A stretch of DNA of 64,000 nucleotides. Origin: Neodontobutis hainanensis (Eukaryota; Chordata; Actinopteri; Gobiiformes; Odontobutidae). A program made the translations under genes and the position numbers. Positions within the stretch are counted from its first letter, which is position 1; every line of letters starts with the position of its first letter. Location of the stretch: assembly GCA_024349245.1 (NCBI GenBank), contig JALDNG010000020.1, positions 18,657,501 through 18,721,500 on the forward strand, given 5' to 3'. Under the pieces are notes generated by a model. The model did not search any database. It worked only from the letters and a program-made list of their open reading frames with translations, and was not told the DNA's origin. Of this stretch, positions 48,602 through 62,317 are shown in pieces.

Positions 48602-49538
48602 TGGCAAGGCAAGACTTAAGTGATACAATCCCTATAAATAATGTATGTGAGCCTGTCCGTTGTTACAACCTAAGGTAAGCAAACATTGGTAATTTTACAA
48701 TTTACAAATTACAACAATCTCTAACTCATTTTATTTCAAGCTTGTTGTTTCTCCTTTAACAAACTGCAAAGAATTATGTTTTTTTTGTTGATGATATCTG
48801 TTTTGCCAAACAACATGGTCCCAGGTGAAAATATGTAAAAAAAAAAACCTGGCATATTTTGACCTAATTAGCTTTATTATTCTTTACTTTTTAAAAATAT
48901 ATATTTATCTGGGTCTGTGATAAATTATATGACCAATGTGGACAAAATATTGTTCTGAATTTCCAATTCAATGTCCTGGAAAATGCTCAAATTTCATTTC
49001 CCGTGAAGCTCCTTGTCCACAGACTGAAGCTGATGCTGTGAGACAGACCCTTGATGTGGTCCAACAGAGCAGAAGACGTGCTTGTTAGTTTCAGAAGCTG
49101 AGGTTATGTTTGTTGTGTCATGTGATTAATGATCAATAAGTTATCAGAACTTTCTTGTGCCATACCAACCTTTGGTACATCTCTTTACCTAATCTTACTG
49201 CGCTCAGATTGCAGCAGTACGTCTCATTAGGTTTACCGCCCCAGAGGTTGTTATTGTTGACTCTAACAGGAGGTTGTTCAGTCGTGTTTGAAATAGATTG
49301 CTTTTGTTATTGCAATTGATTTTAACAGTAATTTCCTGCTGGCTCACCTCTATTGTAAAACAAACTAAGATAGAATACTTAAAACAAAGCAATAGTAAGA
49401 CCTGCAGTGCAGATGAACAGTATGCAGCACAGGTTGTACTTTAGATTCAATTTGTTGAACAGTTGCTATGCTGTTTGTGTTTTAACTTATGATTAAAAAC
49501 ATGAAGTATTAGTACTGTAAGTATTTTTGAATTACAAA

Positions 49539-49541
<3 letters not shown>

Positions 49542-49580
<39 letters not shown>
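49542..49580. repeat. (TTA)13 microsatellite
   Basis: Perfect trinucleotide tract of 39 bp. Confidence 0.95.
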
Positions 49581-49581
<1 letters not shown>

Positions 49582-52379
49582 ATTGTGTGTGTAAAGAAGA
49601 TATCTATATGAACGATGATATCAATTTGCTCCATTAGGTCGAGTGGAGAGCAAATACAGCGCATGAATCGAGTTGTATATTTTTACACAATATATTCTAA
49701 TTTTAACTACTGAATAGTTTAATTGTTGATGTTCTGTAAAGTTTGCACAAGGATTCAACATTGATGACAGGCTACTCGTGGTCTGAGGTGTTCATTACCT
49801 ACAAACTGTAGCAAAAAGGCTTTAACCTTTTAACCCTGAACCATAGTTCTCAATGAAAATTGTGTTGTATTACAGACATATCAACAAAACAGTGGTCTGT
49901 TTTATTACTTTGTTCTTCTAGATGGAGTTGTGAGCTGCTGCTGTGCTGAGCCCCTACCACTACTATGAACTAATGCTAGAGTGTATTGTAATTCAGAGCT
50001 TGATAGTTTGTTAGTTAGGCTACTCACCAGCTAGGTTTTGTCAGCAATGACTCTATAATCAAACATCATCTATTCTCAAGTGGAATTCATACCTGACATA
50101 CCTGAAATAGTGATTTTATCATTGTCAGGTTTAACAGTTTGCATTCTTCTAAGAACCTGTCCACGTAAAACATTTTAGTCCCTGTGTATACCCACTCTAT
50201 ATTTAACACCATCTTGATGCCTCATCACAAGATTACAGCAACTGGTGCCCATGTTTAGCCAAACATCCAGTCACAATCCAGTGCAGCTCTGAAAGTATAA
50301 GCTACAGTCAAGACTAATACAAAGGTCTTAGTTCATATCGGATGCCATAAAAGGAACTGATGCTTGGCTTTTATTTAAATTTAGTGAGAGGAAATGAGGA
50401 CAAATGGAATTGTGCAGTCACCCAAAAGCAAACATCCTGGAGTCTTGAAGAGGCATATTAAGGGAATGCTGTTATCCCATAAATCACAATTACAGTTTGG
50501 ACTTCTTCAGCCCACATAACAGTAATCATACGACAATAACGTGCTTATTATAGTTTTTATGTTTCAGTAAACATCCACAGTGGCAAACAAATGTTTACAA
50601 AGTAGGGCATGTGGTACATGAAATATTATCTTGAAAAGCTGCAATGCTTTTTTTGTAGCAAGTGTCCTAGCTTAGTGCAGAATCCCTACTACCTCAGTGG
50701 AGGAGGTGAATAGCAGGTCATGGCACTGTGCCCTGCTGCAGCAGAAGGAATCCAAACAGATTAGACTCAAGGAAATCTTTTCTCTCAGTTTAAACTCTGT
50801 TTAATTATTTATGAATGCCTTCAGGAGAATACTTCAGTGCAGCTTCTCCTTTTTTTTTTTTTGAGGACTCGCATGTCAATAATAATAATAACTAATAATA
50901 TTAATAATAACTAATTATTTTTAACTGCAGAAGAGACTCACGGAATGTTCTTAGCATTAGCGTAATCTTAGCATTGTTTTACCTTAGCTATTAGCTAGGT
51001 AAAATGGAAAAGCCCTCTCTGAATAGAGGAGGTGGGCTCAGATTCATGTTGCCTAGTATTTACAACAGTGTTCTGAAACCTAAATCTAAACAATTTCCCT
51101 CTAGAACACCAACAACATCTGAATGGAACAGAGACACTAAGGAGTTGAAAGCTTTTGCAAAATGACGGCGCCTTCTGTCGGAAACTTGGTAGTTGATTGG
51201 ATGAAGCACCAACTAGTGTAGCCTACCATGAGAATTGTTTTAACCAATTATAGCAACAGTTTATATTGTAACCAAAGCGCGGCTAAGAAACAACAAACCG
51301 CTGGAATAGGGCTGGCAGTATGAGCTCAAATTTGTATCACGATATTGTCCACTGACCAGACAATATCAATATTATATTAAAAAAATTGGAATCAACAGGC
51401 AAAACATGTATTTTCACCTTTTAATATAACTTGAAAAAGTGAGGTATTGGACATAGACCCGAATAAGTGCAAATGTGTAACATGAGGTAGGCCTATATTA
51501 ATTAAATCTAATATTACAACAAATTAAATAAAATGTTAAATGAAAACAGGATGTGTTTAAAATAGTTGTAGGACTGTTTGAGATGCATTGAGCTTAACTT
51601 TTGATACAGAGCTTACTCTGCTTTTTGCTCACACATGTGGCTTTGTGTTTGTAATAATACAGTAGATTTATGCAAAGTAATTTAGTTTTTAAACACATGT
51701 ATAGTGCTGCTTAAGCTCAGTGCAACAGGATTACTGTAGAAATAGACGTCCGCTTATAAACGAGGCTAGTGTCATTAATCAGAGGTTCATATGGAGATGA
51801 ATCAGATAAAAGTTGCAGGCTACTGGGAAGAAAGTAACATTTGTGAGGGCGCTAATGTTTTCCTAATGCTCTCCTCTGTCTCTGTTTGTATCCACTGCTC
51901 GTGTCATGGCGGAGTGTGGAGATACTAACGAGACAGCGCTGGTTTTCTGCAGGGTTGTAGTACTGGCTACAACTATTGCCAGCACATCTCCACTTTCTCT
52001 GGAGAACAATGTTTTAATCAGATGGCATCAAGGGTAGCCGTGTCCTCTCTCCCAAAGCAGCTGAGCTCGGTGGGTGAGCCGGTCAGTGGGAGGGGCGGAG
52101 CCTGACCCCTTCACAGAGCAGCCAGTACAGAGCAGACATGGAGCACAGGCCAATGCAGCAAACGGTTTAATATGAATGTAATTTACTGCTGCAAATTCCA
52201 ACGCCCAGTTATATTATATTTATGGCTTATTTGGAAAGTATAATGTGTGGGAAACACTGATTTGAAAAACAATATTGAAAAATCTATATCATGGCACAGC
52301 ACAATACCATAGATTGTAAATAAAATGGATGTAATCTGACCATTGGTCCCCTATTTACCAATATTGTCATTATGACAGG
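49581..52379 (+). other. putative trim3 intron 1, middle part
   Basis: No exon was recognised. A possible hAT-like end lies near 51310 (AGGGCTGGCAGTATGAG), and a GC-rich patch at 52050-52110 contains GGGAGGGGCGGAGCC. Neither could be assigned with confidence. Confidence 0.35.
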
Positions 52380-52716
52380 GCAATAAAATGGCGGTTATAT
52401 ACGGGCTTTTCCGCTCTTACTGCATAGTAAAACAATAGTTTTCAGATAGCATATATGGACATATTGATCATAAATCCCCGAAGTTGTCACGTAGTAAAAA
52501 CTTAGCTCCAGAGACTGGAGCCATCTTTTGTACCAGGCTGTAAACATGTAAACATTTTTACATTTGTAAAGTTGCCATTGGGTTTCTCCTTATATTTCTG
52601 CTTTTGGAGCCTGCCCTCTGGTGGACGGAGGTATATCGCTTTATTTTGCCGTAGCTCGGCGTATGGCGGCACCCATACCCGAGGACCGTTTAAGAGGTTC
52701 CATGAGAGAGGCTTGC
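52380..52716. repeat. dispersed repeat, copy 2
   Basis: Same family and orientation as 22364-22620, with extra sequence in the middle (52455-52510). It includes TTTTGGAGCCTGCCCTCTGG and GTTCCATGAGAGAGGCTT. Confidence 0.75.
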
Positions 52717-54739
52717 ACAATACCGGTAATTAATGTTTTTTAATAAGGTTTTAGTTAATCTTTGTTTTTAGTTTAGTTTTATTTATTTTTTTAACGTTTT
52801 ATAAAAATGCAGATATAATGTCCATCAAAATACTGTATAGATTTTTGCTTTTATTTTATATAAATGCAAGTTATTTTATACCATTTCCATGTTTCCATCT
52901 AGGAATGACATGAGACCACTAAGGATTTTTTCCCCATTAGATGCAAATTGACAATCTCAAAACTGCTTTAAAATAAAATAAAAAGATTGTGTATATGTCA
53001 TTTGCACCACTAACAACACTAGGTCAAAATGTAAAGTGTGCTTTAAGGTGACTTGACATGTCCAGACTGCAGACCGGCCCTGACCGCCGTCAGGAGGACA
53101 GTAAGCCACTTAAGTATAAATCGGTGTGAGAGTGACAACTGCTGCCGTGGTGAAGTCACAGCTGATTTGATGTGTTTTTGTTTGTCCTTGTGCATTTGAT
53201 ACACTGTGACAGACGCTAGGACGTAAACCCGGCTAGAGACCAAACGGGCTTATCTAGGTCATGGGTATGAAGAGCTTACTGAGCAGTTACTGTGACCAAG
53301 CCTCTGGACTCGCAATACTGTCACATGCTGCCTTAAATGTACAGGCTACTTTACACATATCTAGATGAAGCAATGCTCTGCTCCATTATTTGTATCGGGT
53401 ATTGACGTTGATATTAAATAAAATTCTAGATCGGGTATTTGTGACAATATCAAACATGCCAACCTGTACGCATTTTATGTAGCAGGCACGCTACATAAAC
53501 ACGCTTTCTGTGGTTGCTGTCTCAGTCTGTAGTCTCTCAAAGCAACTCTCCCTGCCTGTGCATCAATATGTAGCAGGAAAGAGTACCCATCTGAGCGGCG
53601 CTGCACAGCGAGAGACGAGCTGCCATCTGCTGCAGCCAGGTCGGTCTCTGATGTCTTTTTAAGTCAATAATGCTTTTTATCTGCGTGTGATGAACATTAG
53701 TTTGAGAGGTTTCCTGCTGAAGGAAAGTCAAACAGCATGCAACTGTAGGATTGACGATTTAACACACAGTCCAAGTAACTCACAAACACAAATGTGCAGA
53801 GACATACAAATGAGGAGTAAATATCCCTTCTCACTTTGTTTTAAGAGGCTGAAATCTGTTTTTGCAAATGAGATTTGGTTGGCAGCCAGTCTTTATGTGT
53901 TGTAATTATTCCCAATTATTAGAGCCCATATGATTTGAATATTTTGACTGTAGGTTACTGTATAATAATCAATGCTCATAATTCTTGTATTATCACAATT
54001 ACTATGTAACATTAAAGACCTAATATGCAGGATTTCTAGAAATAAAATATTCCTGACATTACCTTTTTGTTACCTTTGGTACAAAAGCCATTAATCACTC
54101 TGCTCTCTTATAAAGTGATGAGCTTAAAGAGAGAATAAAAGACTGTGCCAAGTTTGTTCACAACATTCAAATTCAGATAATAGTACAGCACAGCTCAGTT
54201 ACAAAGCCCTAGGCTTTTTCATTCTGAGTAGGCTACATTGTGTCATTAGGCCAATATGATGCTCGCTCATATACAGTTGTGCTCAATGTTTTACACACCC
54301 TGGCAGGATTTGTGATTTGTTGGCCATTTTTCAGAGAATATGAATAATAACACAAAAACTTTTTTTTTCTCGTTATTGGCCAATACCAAACCTCAGGTAT
54401 AGGTATTAGAAGCATAAAAGGTGGATTGGAGCATCCCCATTTAGATGCCATACATACTGCATGCAAAACTTTAGCTGATGTTTCAAAATGCCCTACTTTA
54501 TTGTATAACCTAAAATACTGCGGTGATTGGTTATGTTGTTTTGAAATGGAATTTTCTGTTACCACATATCAATTTATTCTGTGCCAGGACTTAAACCTAA
54601 AATTTAAAACAATTCTCTTTATTGCATTTTTACATGCTATACTGAGATTGCGTTTTATTTGGATGGACTAAAATAGAAATCTTAAACATTGTGTGGTTAT
54701 TCAAAAAGGCTCAGACTCGACAGCCCAGAAGGAGGGGAC
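52717..54739 (+). other. putative trim3 intron 1, no gene seen
   Basis: AT-rich sequence without supported exon or complete transposon. The short open frames here have no family resemblance. Confidence 0.4.
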
Positions 54740-54747
54740 TGGAGGGG

Positions 54748-55558
54748 TAGGGGTGTGCACGGACATTCGAACATTCGAATATTCGGTCTGCTGTAATTAT
54801 TCGATAAATAAAAATGCTATTCGAATTTCGCTATATTTTTGCATTTTCCTTGATGCGAGTGGCGCGGATGCAGCTGCCGCCACCAACAATGAAGAGGATG
54901 CGGCAATGCCCGCTCGTCGGAAAAGGCTGAGCCAGTTCTTCGGCGATGATTACAGAGAATCCACCCGAGACGAGTGGGAACAGTTCTTGCTGGAGCCACG
55001 TATTCCACCAGATGAGGATCCCATTCAGTGGTGGAACAAAAACATGAAGCGCTGCGCTTCACAAAACTTAGTCGCTTAGCACACCGTTAGCTACTTGTGT
55101 GTCCCGGCAACTTCTGTGCTGTCAGAGCGCGTTTTCTCCGCAGCCGGCCTCATTGTTAACAGACTAAGGAGCCGACTTTCCCCCGATCATGTTGACATGC
55201 TTGTGTTCCTTAACAAGAACATGTAAAACAATAGAAAGAAAGCAATAAAGATTTGCTGACAGTTTAAAAGGTTCGAAGTTAAATGTACCCTAGGCTGCGT
55301 TCTGTAGCTACAATAGCCTAATTGCTGCAGGCGGCTTTATTTACTTTTATTTATTTTTTTTTTTACACACTATGTAGCGTAATGTTTAAGCTTATTGTGT
55401 ATAAGCTTGTTCAAAAATGACGGAAACAATAGCCTAAATGTTACTGAAAAATAACGTCTGTCTCATTAAACCAAATTTAAATAAACGAATATTCGAATAT
55501 TCGTTTTTTGTGAGCTCAAATATTCGAATGTGATATTTGCGGAAAACGCCCATCCCTA
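54748..55558 (+). mobile_element. hAT (Ac/ZBED-like) element, internally deleted
   Basis: Ends TAGGGGTGTGC (left) and TAGGGATGGGC (right, reverse complement) with nearby ATTCGAATATTCG palindromic subterminal repeats on both sides. A perfect 8-bp target duplication TGGAGGGG lies at 54740-54747 and 55559-55566. At 811 bp it keeps only the 3' end of the transposase gene. Confidence 0.9.
54850..55226 (+). pseudogene. hAT transposase C-terminal relic
   Basis: The first frame gives 'ARRKRLSQFFGDDYRE' and 'RIPPDEDPIQWWNKNMKR', then stops at TAG 55077-55079. After a frameshift, 'YLCVPATSVLSERVFSAAGL' and 'NRLRSRLSPDHVDMLVFLNK' follow, ending at TAA 55224-55226. This is the conserved hAT dimerisation domain (PATSVxSERVFSAAG...LxPxxVDxLVFL). 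The catalytic core upstream is missing, so it cannot transpose itself. Confidence 0.9.
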
Positions 55559-55566
55559 TGGAGGGG

Positions 55567-58500
55567 TTTGCCTGGTGTAGCTTACCCCCTGATGTCACTG
55601 TTCAGCTGCTGCATAAGAGGGAGGATAGGGCTGGATGTGTGGACAGTGGACAGACCCAGGGAAAACACCACAGGTTTATAATCTCTTGGTATGAAGCAAC
55701 ATTAGTGGAAAAAAAACCTCCATCTGCGAGATGTCTGGTGTTGCGATTGAGAGGCATAGGTTTGGTCAGGACATAAACCTTAAACATACAAACATACATC
55801 TAAAGAGATAAAGAAGCTTATAGTATGCACAGTTTTGGGCACAGTAAATAGGCTGTCTCAAAATAAACGTCTCACAACAGGATACGGTCAGTAAACTAGA
55901 AAACCTAATCCTAACAGTCCAGTCCAACAGTGCCTTAAGCTGCAACTATGAGTCATGTCTTCCTCATTCCTGTCTGTTGGAACCACATGATTGAAAAAAG
56001 CTGCTTGCTCAAGTTTGTTTTTGGCTACGTCTAGACCAGGGGTGTCAAACTCAGTTCAGTTCAGGGGCCACTAACAGTAGAATTTGATCTGACGTAGGCC
56101 GGACCAGTAAAACAATAACATAATAACTTATAAATAACCACAACTCCAATTTTTTTATCCCATTTGTTTTACTGCATAAAAGTTTAACTATAATTAGTGC
56201 TGCAGTTATCAATTATTTTAGTAATTGAGTAATCTATTGATTATTTGATTCGATTAATCGAGTATTTGGATAAATAGTATAACTGCATATTTTTACAAGT
56301 CAGCCACACAGTTCAAATAAAGAGATATAACCAGAGGTGGGTAGAGTAGCCTAAAATTGTACTCGAGTAAGTGTTACTTAAAAAAATAAAAAATAATTTT
56401 ACTCAAGTAGAATTAAAAGGTATTTGGATAAAAGTCTTTATAAGTACTGAGTAGCTATTTGATTGTAATGTGTCAATTTTTTTATTTATTTTTTTTATAT
56501 AAAAAATTATGTGCAAATTTGGGTATTTCCAAATAAGAAAATGGTAAAATATGTAAATAAAATATTTACAAAATAACACATTAAGGAACAAGAAACACAC
56601 ATTTCCAACTATCACTTTTTTACAACATAAAGCTTTTGAAACCAATCTCTGTGTTTGAACAGTACAGTTGTTGTTTGCCCTGTGTTTGTGACAAACATGC
56701 TTTTTTTATGATGCCAGGGCTGTTCATCCTTTTCAGTTTTAACACTGGAGACTGTAGCCTCTAACATCTTTCATGTTTTTATTCCTGCTGCGTGCGAAAA
56801 GTTTGTGCCGTTATGCCTCCATGATTTGTGTTTGCATACGACTGCAGGGCTACGTCTGATTGGTGAAACACAGTCATGTTGTGGACCCCCATGTGTAAGC
56901 CCAAGATGCTTTTGAGCTTCTAGATATTAGATTAATAATGTGGGTCTTCACTAGTCTTGGCAAGGGGCAAATTTTGATTAGTGAGATTACCAATCACAAT
57001 CAGAGGGGTTCCCTACTCCCAAATTATTTAAAGCCACATGCACTCACACAGCCAACTGTAGAGAAATATTGTGCATTAAAAGAAGGAAACTATTAATTTT
57101 ACTCAATAACAAAAAATCTAAATTAACCAACGCGTCTTGAACCGTGAAGGGTTTACTGAATGTTTCAATACTGTATTGAGAATTGTTGGATCCCCACAAT
57201 ATACATGTAGCACAGGTCAATATTGCATTGTGTCCCAGGCATTACCACTTGGCATGCCATCTGATTGGTCCATATCTTTGGCTGATGAAGTGAATGCAAA
57301 CTAGAAAAAAATCATCCATATACTATAATTTACCATATTACTTATGATGTCTATTTATTTAAATATTAAAATAAAAATAAAAAGGTGCCACTTCAGAGTT
57401 TGTATCAAATTAATATCAATTCACGTTGATCCAGATGCAGATTATTCTGCGTATTTTGGAACTGCCCCTGGATAGAGATGGTTGTATGTCTATCCAGTTA
57501 CATTCAGAGGTAGTTGAATCTGCGTCCATTTGTTCTATCACCTGGAAATCAAACTCAAATCAACAAGGACCAGACTAAGCAAAGCAATTAGGCTGGCTGG
57601 CAAAGCTAGGAGTTCAAGGCAGTTATGATAAAAGTGCTGTGATAAACATTACATTTCTAGGATGGAGAGAAAAGTTTGTGATAAAATATGGTATTATTTG
57701 TGTGACTAAATGTTATGAACAAAATTGTGGCGTTAAACGAGCGCCTGATGCTTTGAGGACATTTATTGCTTGTAGAGTGAAGAGAGAGGATCAACACTGG
57801 AGATGACTAGAGGCGGTGAGCACTGTGTCAAGAGGGAATGCTTTTGTCAGAGCCCACATTCAGACAGCTGCTCCTCAGGCTGCTTGCTCATGTGAACAGG
57901 CAGACTGGCTCACTGTGAGAGAGGCACCCAGACTCAGACTCAGGCTCAGGGACAGGTGGTGCCTAAACCGGGCCAGCTGGAAGTCCGGGGAAGGAACTTC
58001 CAAGAATTTGGGGAGTGGCTTTTTAAAGCTTCCGTTTCCTCTTCATACTCTCAAAGAAAGTGGGCCTAGTTTTTGGCAGGCCAGGAAGCTGGAGTAGAGA
58101 GCTTTTGGTGCGTAGTAGTACTGTGTGGTGGATGGAGGAAAGACAAATGCTGTTTTCCCATTCAATGATAAATGGCTAGTGCACTTAGTTAACTAATTGA
58201 AATGTACATGTATTAATGCAAAATGGATATTTAGAGTAGGCCTTTTAATAATAAAATGTAAAATAAGGTTGGGAATATGACAATCTTTTATTGTGTCTTC
58301 TGAAGTGTTGACAATCTGGAAATATCGCTAATATTGCATTTCTGTTTGGACCAGTTCTTTGCTGAAAGACAGACACCTGCAGTTTGTCTGTGCAGTGGAG
58401 CTCAGAAGCTGTGTCATGAGCAACTGTAAAGCTGCATCTAAGCGCTAACTTTTTCACTCTCGCTCCCATTCATATTCAATTCATGCAGAGAGCAGAGATT

Positions 58501-59841
58501 AAACACCAAATCAACTGAAACGTTACTAAGAGCGTCACAGGTGTTAATTCACTTGTGGATTCACTCATTAATGAATATGTCCTTAATACGTCATAAATAG
58601 GATGAATAAAGGATTTAATGCAGTGCCTTATGGAAAAAAGCCTGATGTGCTGGTTTGTAAAATATTGTAAATTTGATATGTAATTTATATACTATGCAAT
58701 TCATGCATGTTATTGCCAGTAACTTGCATAAAAGCTGTATGCATTTTACTGAATTATAACAACATAGTGACATAGCAATAGTACAGAATCAAAATAAATT
58801 GTGATAAAATTTAAATTGTGTTATTTAAATAAGAAAATTGTGCTATATTCTTTTTGCCATATGACCCACCCCTAATTGAAAATATAGTACAAAAGAAAGG
58901 GCTGCATAGTTTGTTGTCATTACAGATGGGAATTACATGCTGTACGATGCATTTTGGAAATCATTTTGGAAATCAGGCAACATGAATCTGAGGCCTCCTC
59001 CTCTGTTCAAAAATGACTTCCCTCACACCTCTCTCAAACCATCTGGCCTCTCTGGTGTGTAAAAAAAAAAGAAAAGAAAATGTATTTAATAAAATATAAA
59101 TTACATGCTAAATGTAATTCTTTCCAATTTTTTTTTATAAAAAAAACTTGCACTGCCAAATCTAAAATTGACAACACAAGTAATTTTATCATCACATATT
59201 CAAAAAGCATGTTCACAGTTCCCACATGGAACTGGAAAACATGGACATTTTAGAGACTAGTATTTCAGGCATAAAAATAACCAGAATTATTTTTTTGTTG
59301 ATCTGTGGCTGCAAACAACAGTGAAAATTGTGTAGACCAGTGTTTTTCAAAAGGGCACACCAACAGCCCAAAATATTACAAAACACCCTGTATGTTACAA
59401 TAATTTTGTTACAGTAAAACACAACCTGTAACCTAAACACAGTTAAATCTGTCAATTCAATTTACATTAAATTAAGAGATTCAATGAAAATTAAATCTCT
59501 TAATTTGTTGGGCTGGGCCTGCTTAGCTGATATCTTGGCAGGCTTGATGACCAGCACACACAAAGCTCTTGCTCAACTGCTCTCAGTCTATATTAGTTAT
59601 GTTTATGCTACTTGGGTCCATGGCACCGTATATTATTTCCCTACACATTAAATATAGCCGAGCCAAACTTTCACTGTATTGCCCTAAGCTCAATGTTTTT
59701 GCTTTTTGACCTTTTTGTTTAGGACCCAATAAATTATACTAATTAATCAGGGTCATTTCTTATGGTACCGACTGCCACTTCCTGACACAGCGGAAGTGGT
59801 ATTTCCATTACTCGGACTCGGCCATTGAGTCACTGCATTGC
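55567..59841 (+). other. putative trim3 intron 1, repeat-bearing
   Basis: No exon was recognised. Partial repeats include a hAT left end CAGGGGTGTCAAACTC at 56037 without a partner, a block of TTGATTATTTGATTCGATTA near 56236, and a fish MITE-like start GAGGTGGGTAGAGTAGCC at 56333. A GC-richer patch at 57810-58090 has no supported splice signals. Confidence 0.4.
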
Positions 59842-59849
59842 TTGTAGAC

Positions 59850-60731
59850 CAGACATGTCAAACTCAGGCACGGGGGCCAAATTTGGCCCGCGATATAATC
59901 ATATTTGGCCCGCGAGATGATATCAAATATGTATTAGAGTTGGCCCGCCGGCTGCTACCGCTAATACAACAAATCCCAGAATGCTTAGCAAATGTGTTGG
60001 CGCCGGCACGTCAGAACGCTAATAGTCCCCACCGCTCCTGTTCCCACATTAGCACCTGCTACCTGTCACCTCGTCCAAATGAATCCACCCTTTCTGAAAA
60101 ATGGCCAAACAAATGAGAGAAAACAGGAGCAGATTATATGTTCATCAATGTAAAAGACAGACCTGTTTGTCTCGTGTGTGGAGCCAACGTGTCTGTAATG
60201 AAAGAATTTAACACACAACGACAATAAGAAACGAAAGACCAGGACAAGTTTAAGCATCTGAGAGAAACACAAAAGCTCCAGAAGGTGGAGGAGGTGAAAA
60301 GTACTCTGGTTTCTCGGCAAACTATGTTCACCAAAGCAATGAGGAGTGTTTTCTTTATAACTTTTGACTGTTCATAGTTGAAAGATTGGATTTTCATTGA
60401 AGCAAGTTGTTATTTTTGACTGATTGTTGGCTTGTGAAAAAAGAAAAAACATTTAAAAGAAGTTCAAAAGCTGCAGATAGGCTATAGACATTATTTAAAG
60501 TTAATAAAAAGTAAGTTATTATTTTATATTATGCTTGCCCTGGATTCAGTTTATAAACAAAACTATTGTTAAAACTTAATTTTAATAAGAAAAGGTTTAA
60601 CATTACACATTTTGAAGGAAGAGAAAACATGCAGATATTGTTGAAATTTTTAAATAAATATTAAGTTTGGCCCGACACTTAGTCCCAACTTTTAATTTTG
60701 GCCCTCTGTGAATTTCAGTTTGACACCCCTG
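59850..60731 (+). mobile_element. hAT element with GTGTCAAAC ends
   Basis: Left end CAGACATGTCAAACTC and right end (reverse complement CAGGGGTGTCAAACTG) are inverted repeats. Target duplications TTGTAGAC (59842-59849) and TTGTAGAG (60732-60739) differ at one base. GGCCCGCGA repeats near the left end and GGCCCGACA near the right are typical. The interior (60095-60340) has a shattered transposase: 'VMKEFNTQRQ', 'KLQKVEEVKSTLVSRQTMFT' in shifting frames, resembling Charlie-like hAT proteins. Non-functional. Confidence 0.85.
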
Positions 60732-60739
60732 TTGTAGAG

Positions 60740-61454
60740 CGTTGTGCAAAGTTATTTACAGGAACTTGGTAATCAATTTCAGACCAATTAAGTAAAATAG
60801 GATGATAAAAAGGATCACACTAGTAAAAAAAAGTAGTAGTAGTAAAGTAGTATTGAATACAAAATAATTAACCTGGTTTAAATCCATCAGCGGCAGATTT
60901 ATTGGGGACTTTTAAACAGATTTTAAGTTACTTTATTAATATCCACTTTAGATATTTGATTTTTACTAACTTTTATATCCACTTATTCAAATTACCTAGC
61001 CTTAAACGCAAAATCAATTGTATGTAAACACATGTAGAATTTTGGAAATATTTGACATTTACTTAGCAACTGGCTTTCGGGACAGTACTGGGACATTGAT
61101 GAAAAAAGTTGGTCTGGAGCCCTCATTTGTACAATAATAAAAGGGCACTTTTTTGTCTCAACAAAATTGAATTGTGAGATCAAAATCATCAATCAAAAAT
61201 CGTGAGTGGAGTCAGTTGTTACATCCCAAGCATCCATCCATCCAAAAGCAACAGGTTTGATTCTCACGTCAATAAATGAGACTCAGTATCAACCACACAG
61301 TGCCAGAACTAGCCTCAACATCCACACGCAAGCATACTGCAAACATGTCTAGTTTTGCTTGAAACTCAATATGCCTCAGATAAATGGATGAAACATCATT
61401 ATTTATCTATTTATTAGTTATAGCTTTGTCCCTTTGAGACTTCTGTAGTTTGAA
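60740..61454 (+). other. putative trim3 intron 1, no gene seen
   Basis: AT-rich sequence with a short AGT repeat (60830-60845). No exon or complete repeat recognised. Confidence 0.4.
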
Positions 61455-61668
61455 CTTAAATGATTTAATTTATATATAGCCCTTTTTATACCCTTCTCAG
61501 ACCCCGCTTTACAGGATGCTTCCATTCACACACATTCATACACCCGAGCTGTGGCACTGGAGGCGAGGTGCGTTAAGTGTCTTGGCCAAGGACACAACAA
61601 CAGTATGAAGCAGGGAGACAGGAATTGAACCGACAACCACTCTACCAACTGAGCCACTGCGCTCCATT
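61455..61668 (-). repeat. tRNA-derived SINE
   Basis: On the minus strand: an A box TGGCTCAGTTGG (61645-61656), a B box GGTTCAATTCC (61621-61631), a body with TTGTGTCCTTGGCCAAGACA, and a tail near 61490. Same family as 18393-18680. Not a functional tRNA because the fold does not close into a cloverleaf. Confidence 0.75.
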
Positions 61669-62317
61669 CACACTGGAGCAGAAAATAATATTTCCATGTC
61701 ATGTTTATACATGAACACTGTATTTAAAATGAAAATAATAAAATGATCTCAGACCAGTCATCTGGTTACTTTACTTGTGTTACTAAAAAGACAGATACCA
61801 CTAGTGTCTGTGGAGTCCTAGTAAAATAAGAAGAAAGAAGTTTTTTCAAAACTCACTGACACAAAATGATAAATCGAAACCTATTTTGAATCCTTTCTCA
61901 CTATCCCTTTCAGGATTGATAACCTTTTTGAATGAGACTGAATCTGTTCCTGGCTTGTTTGTACACTGCTGCACCCAGTGTAAACATACGTCTTGGCTCC
62001 TACACTGCATATTTCTTCTCAGCTTGGAGTTGTGCCCTCTGGTGTAAATTAGATAATAATAAACGCTCCACTGCGTTAGCTTTAAGAGGAATTTCACTTT
62101 AACTAACTCAAACATCCTCTGGCTAAGCCTGCAGAAAGTCTGCTCAATCCCACTGAATCACTCTGAAAAGGGGGGAAACAAAAAATTCCCACAGACACGA
62201 TGACTTCATCATTGATGGGAGTTTTAAAAACAGCAGCATTATGACTCATTTGAGCAAACACGCCCTCCTCCTCTCACTGACGACTCTTTCTCCTGGTCTT
62301 TCTCTTTCCTTGTGCAG

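Noticed and set aside
61600..61668. Minus-strand tRNA gene
   Set aside because: A and B boxes are present but the acceptor and anticodon stems do not form, and the attached body matches the SINE at 18393-18680.
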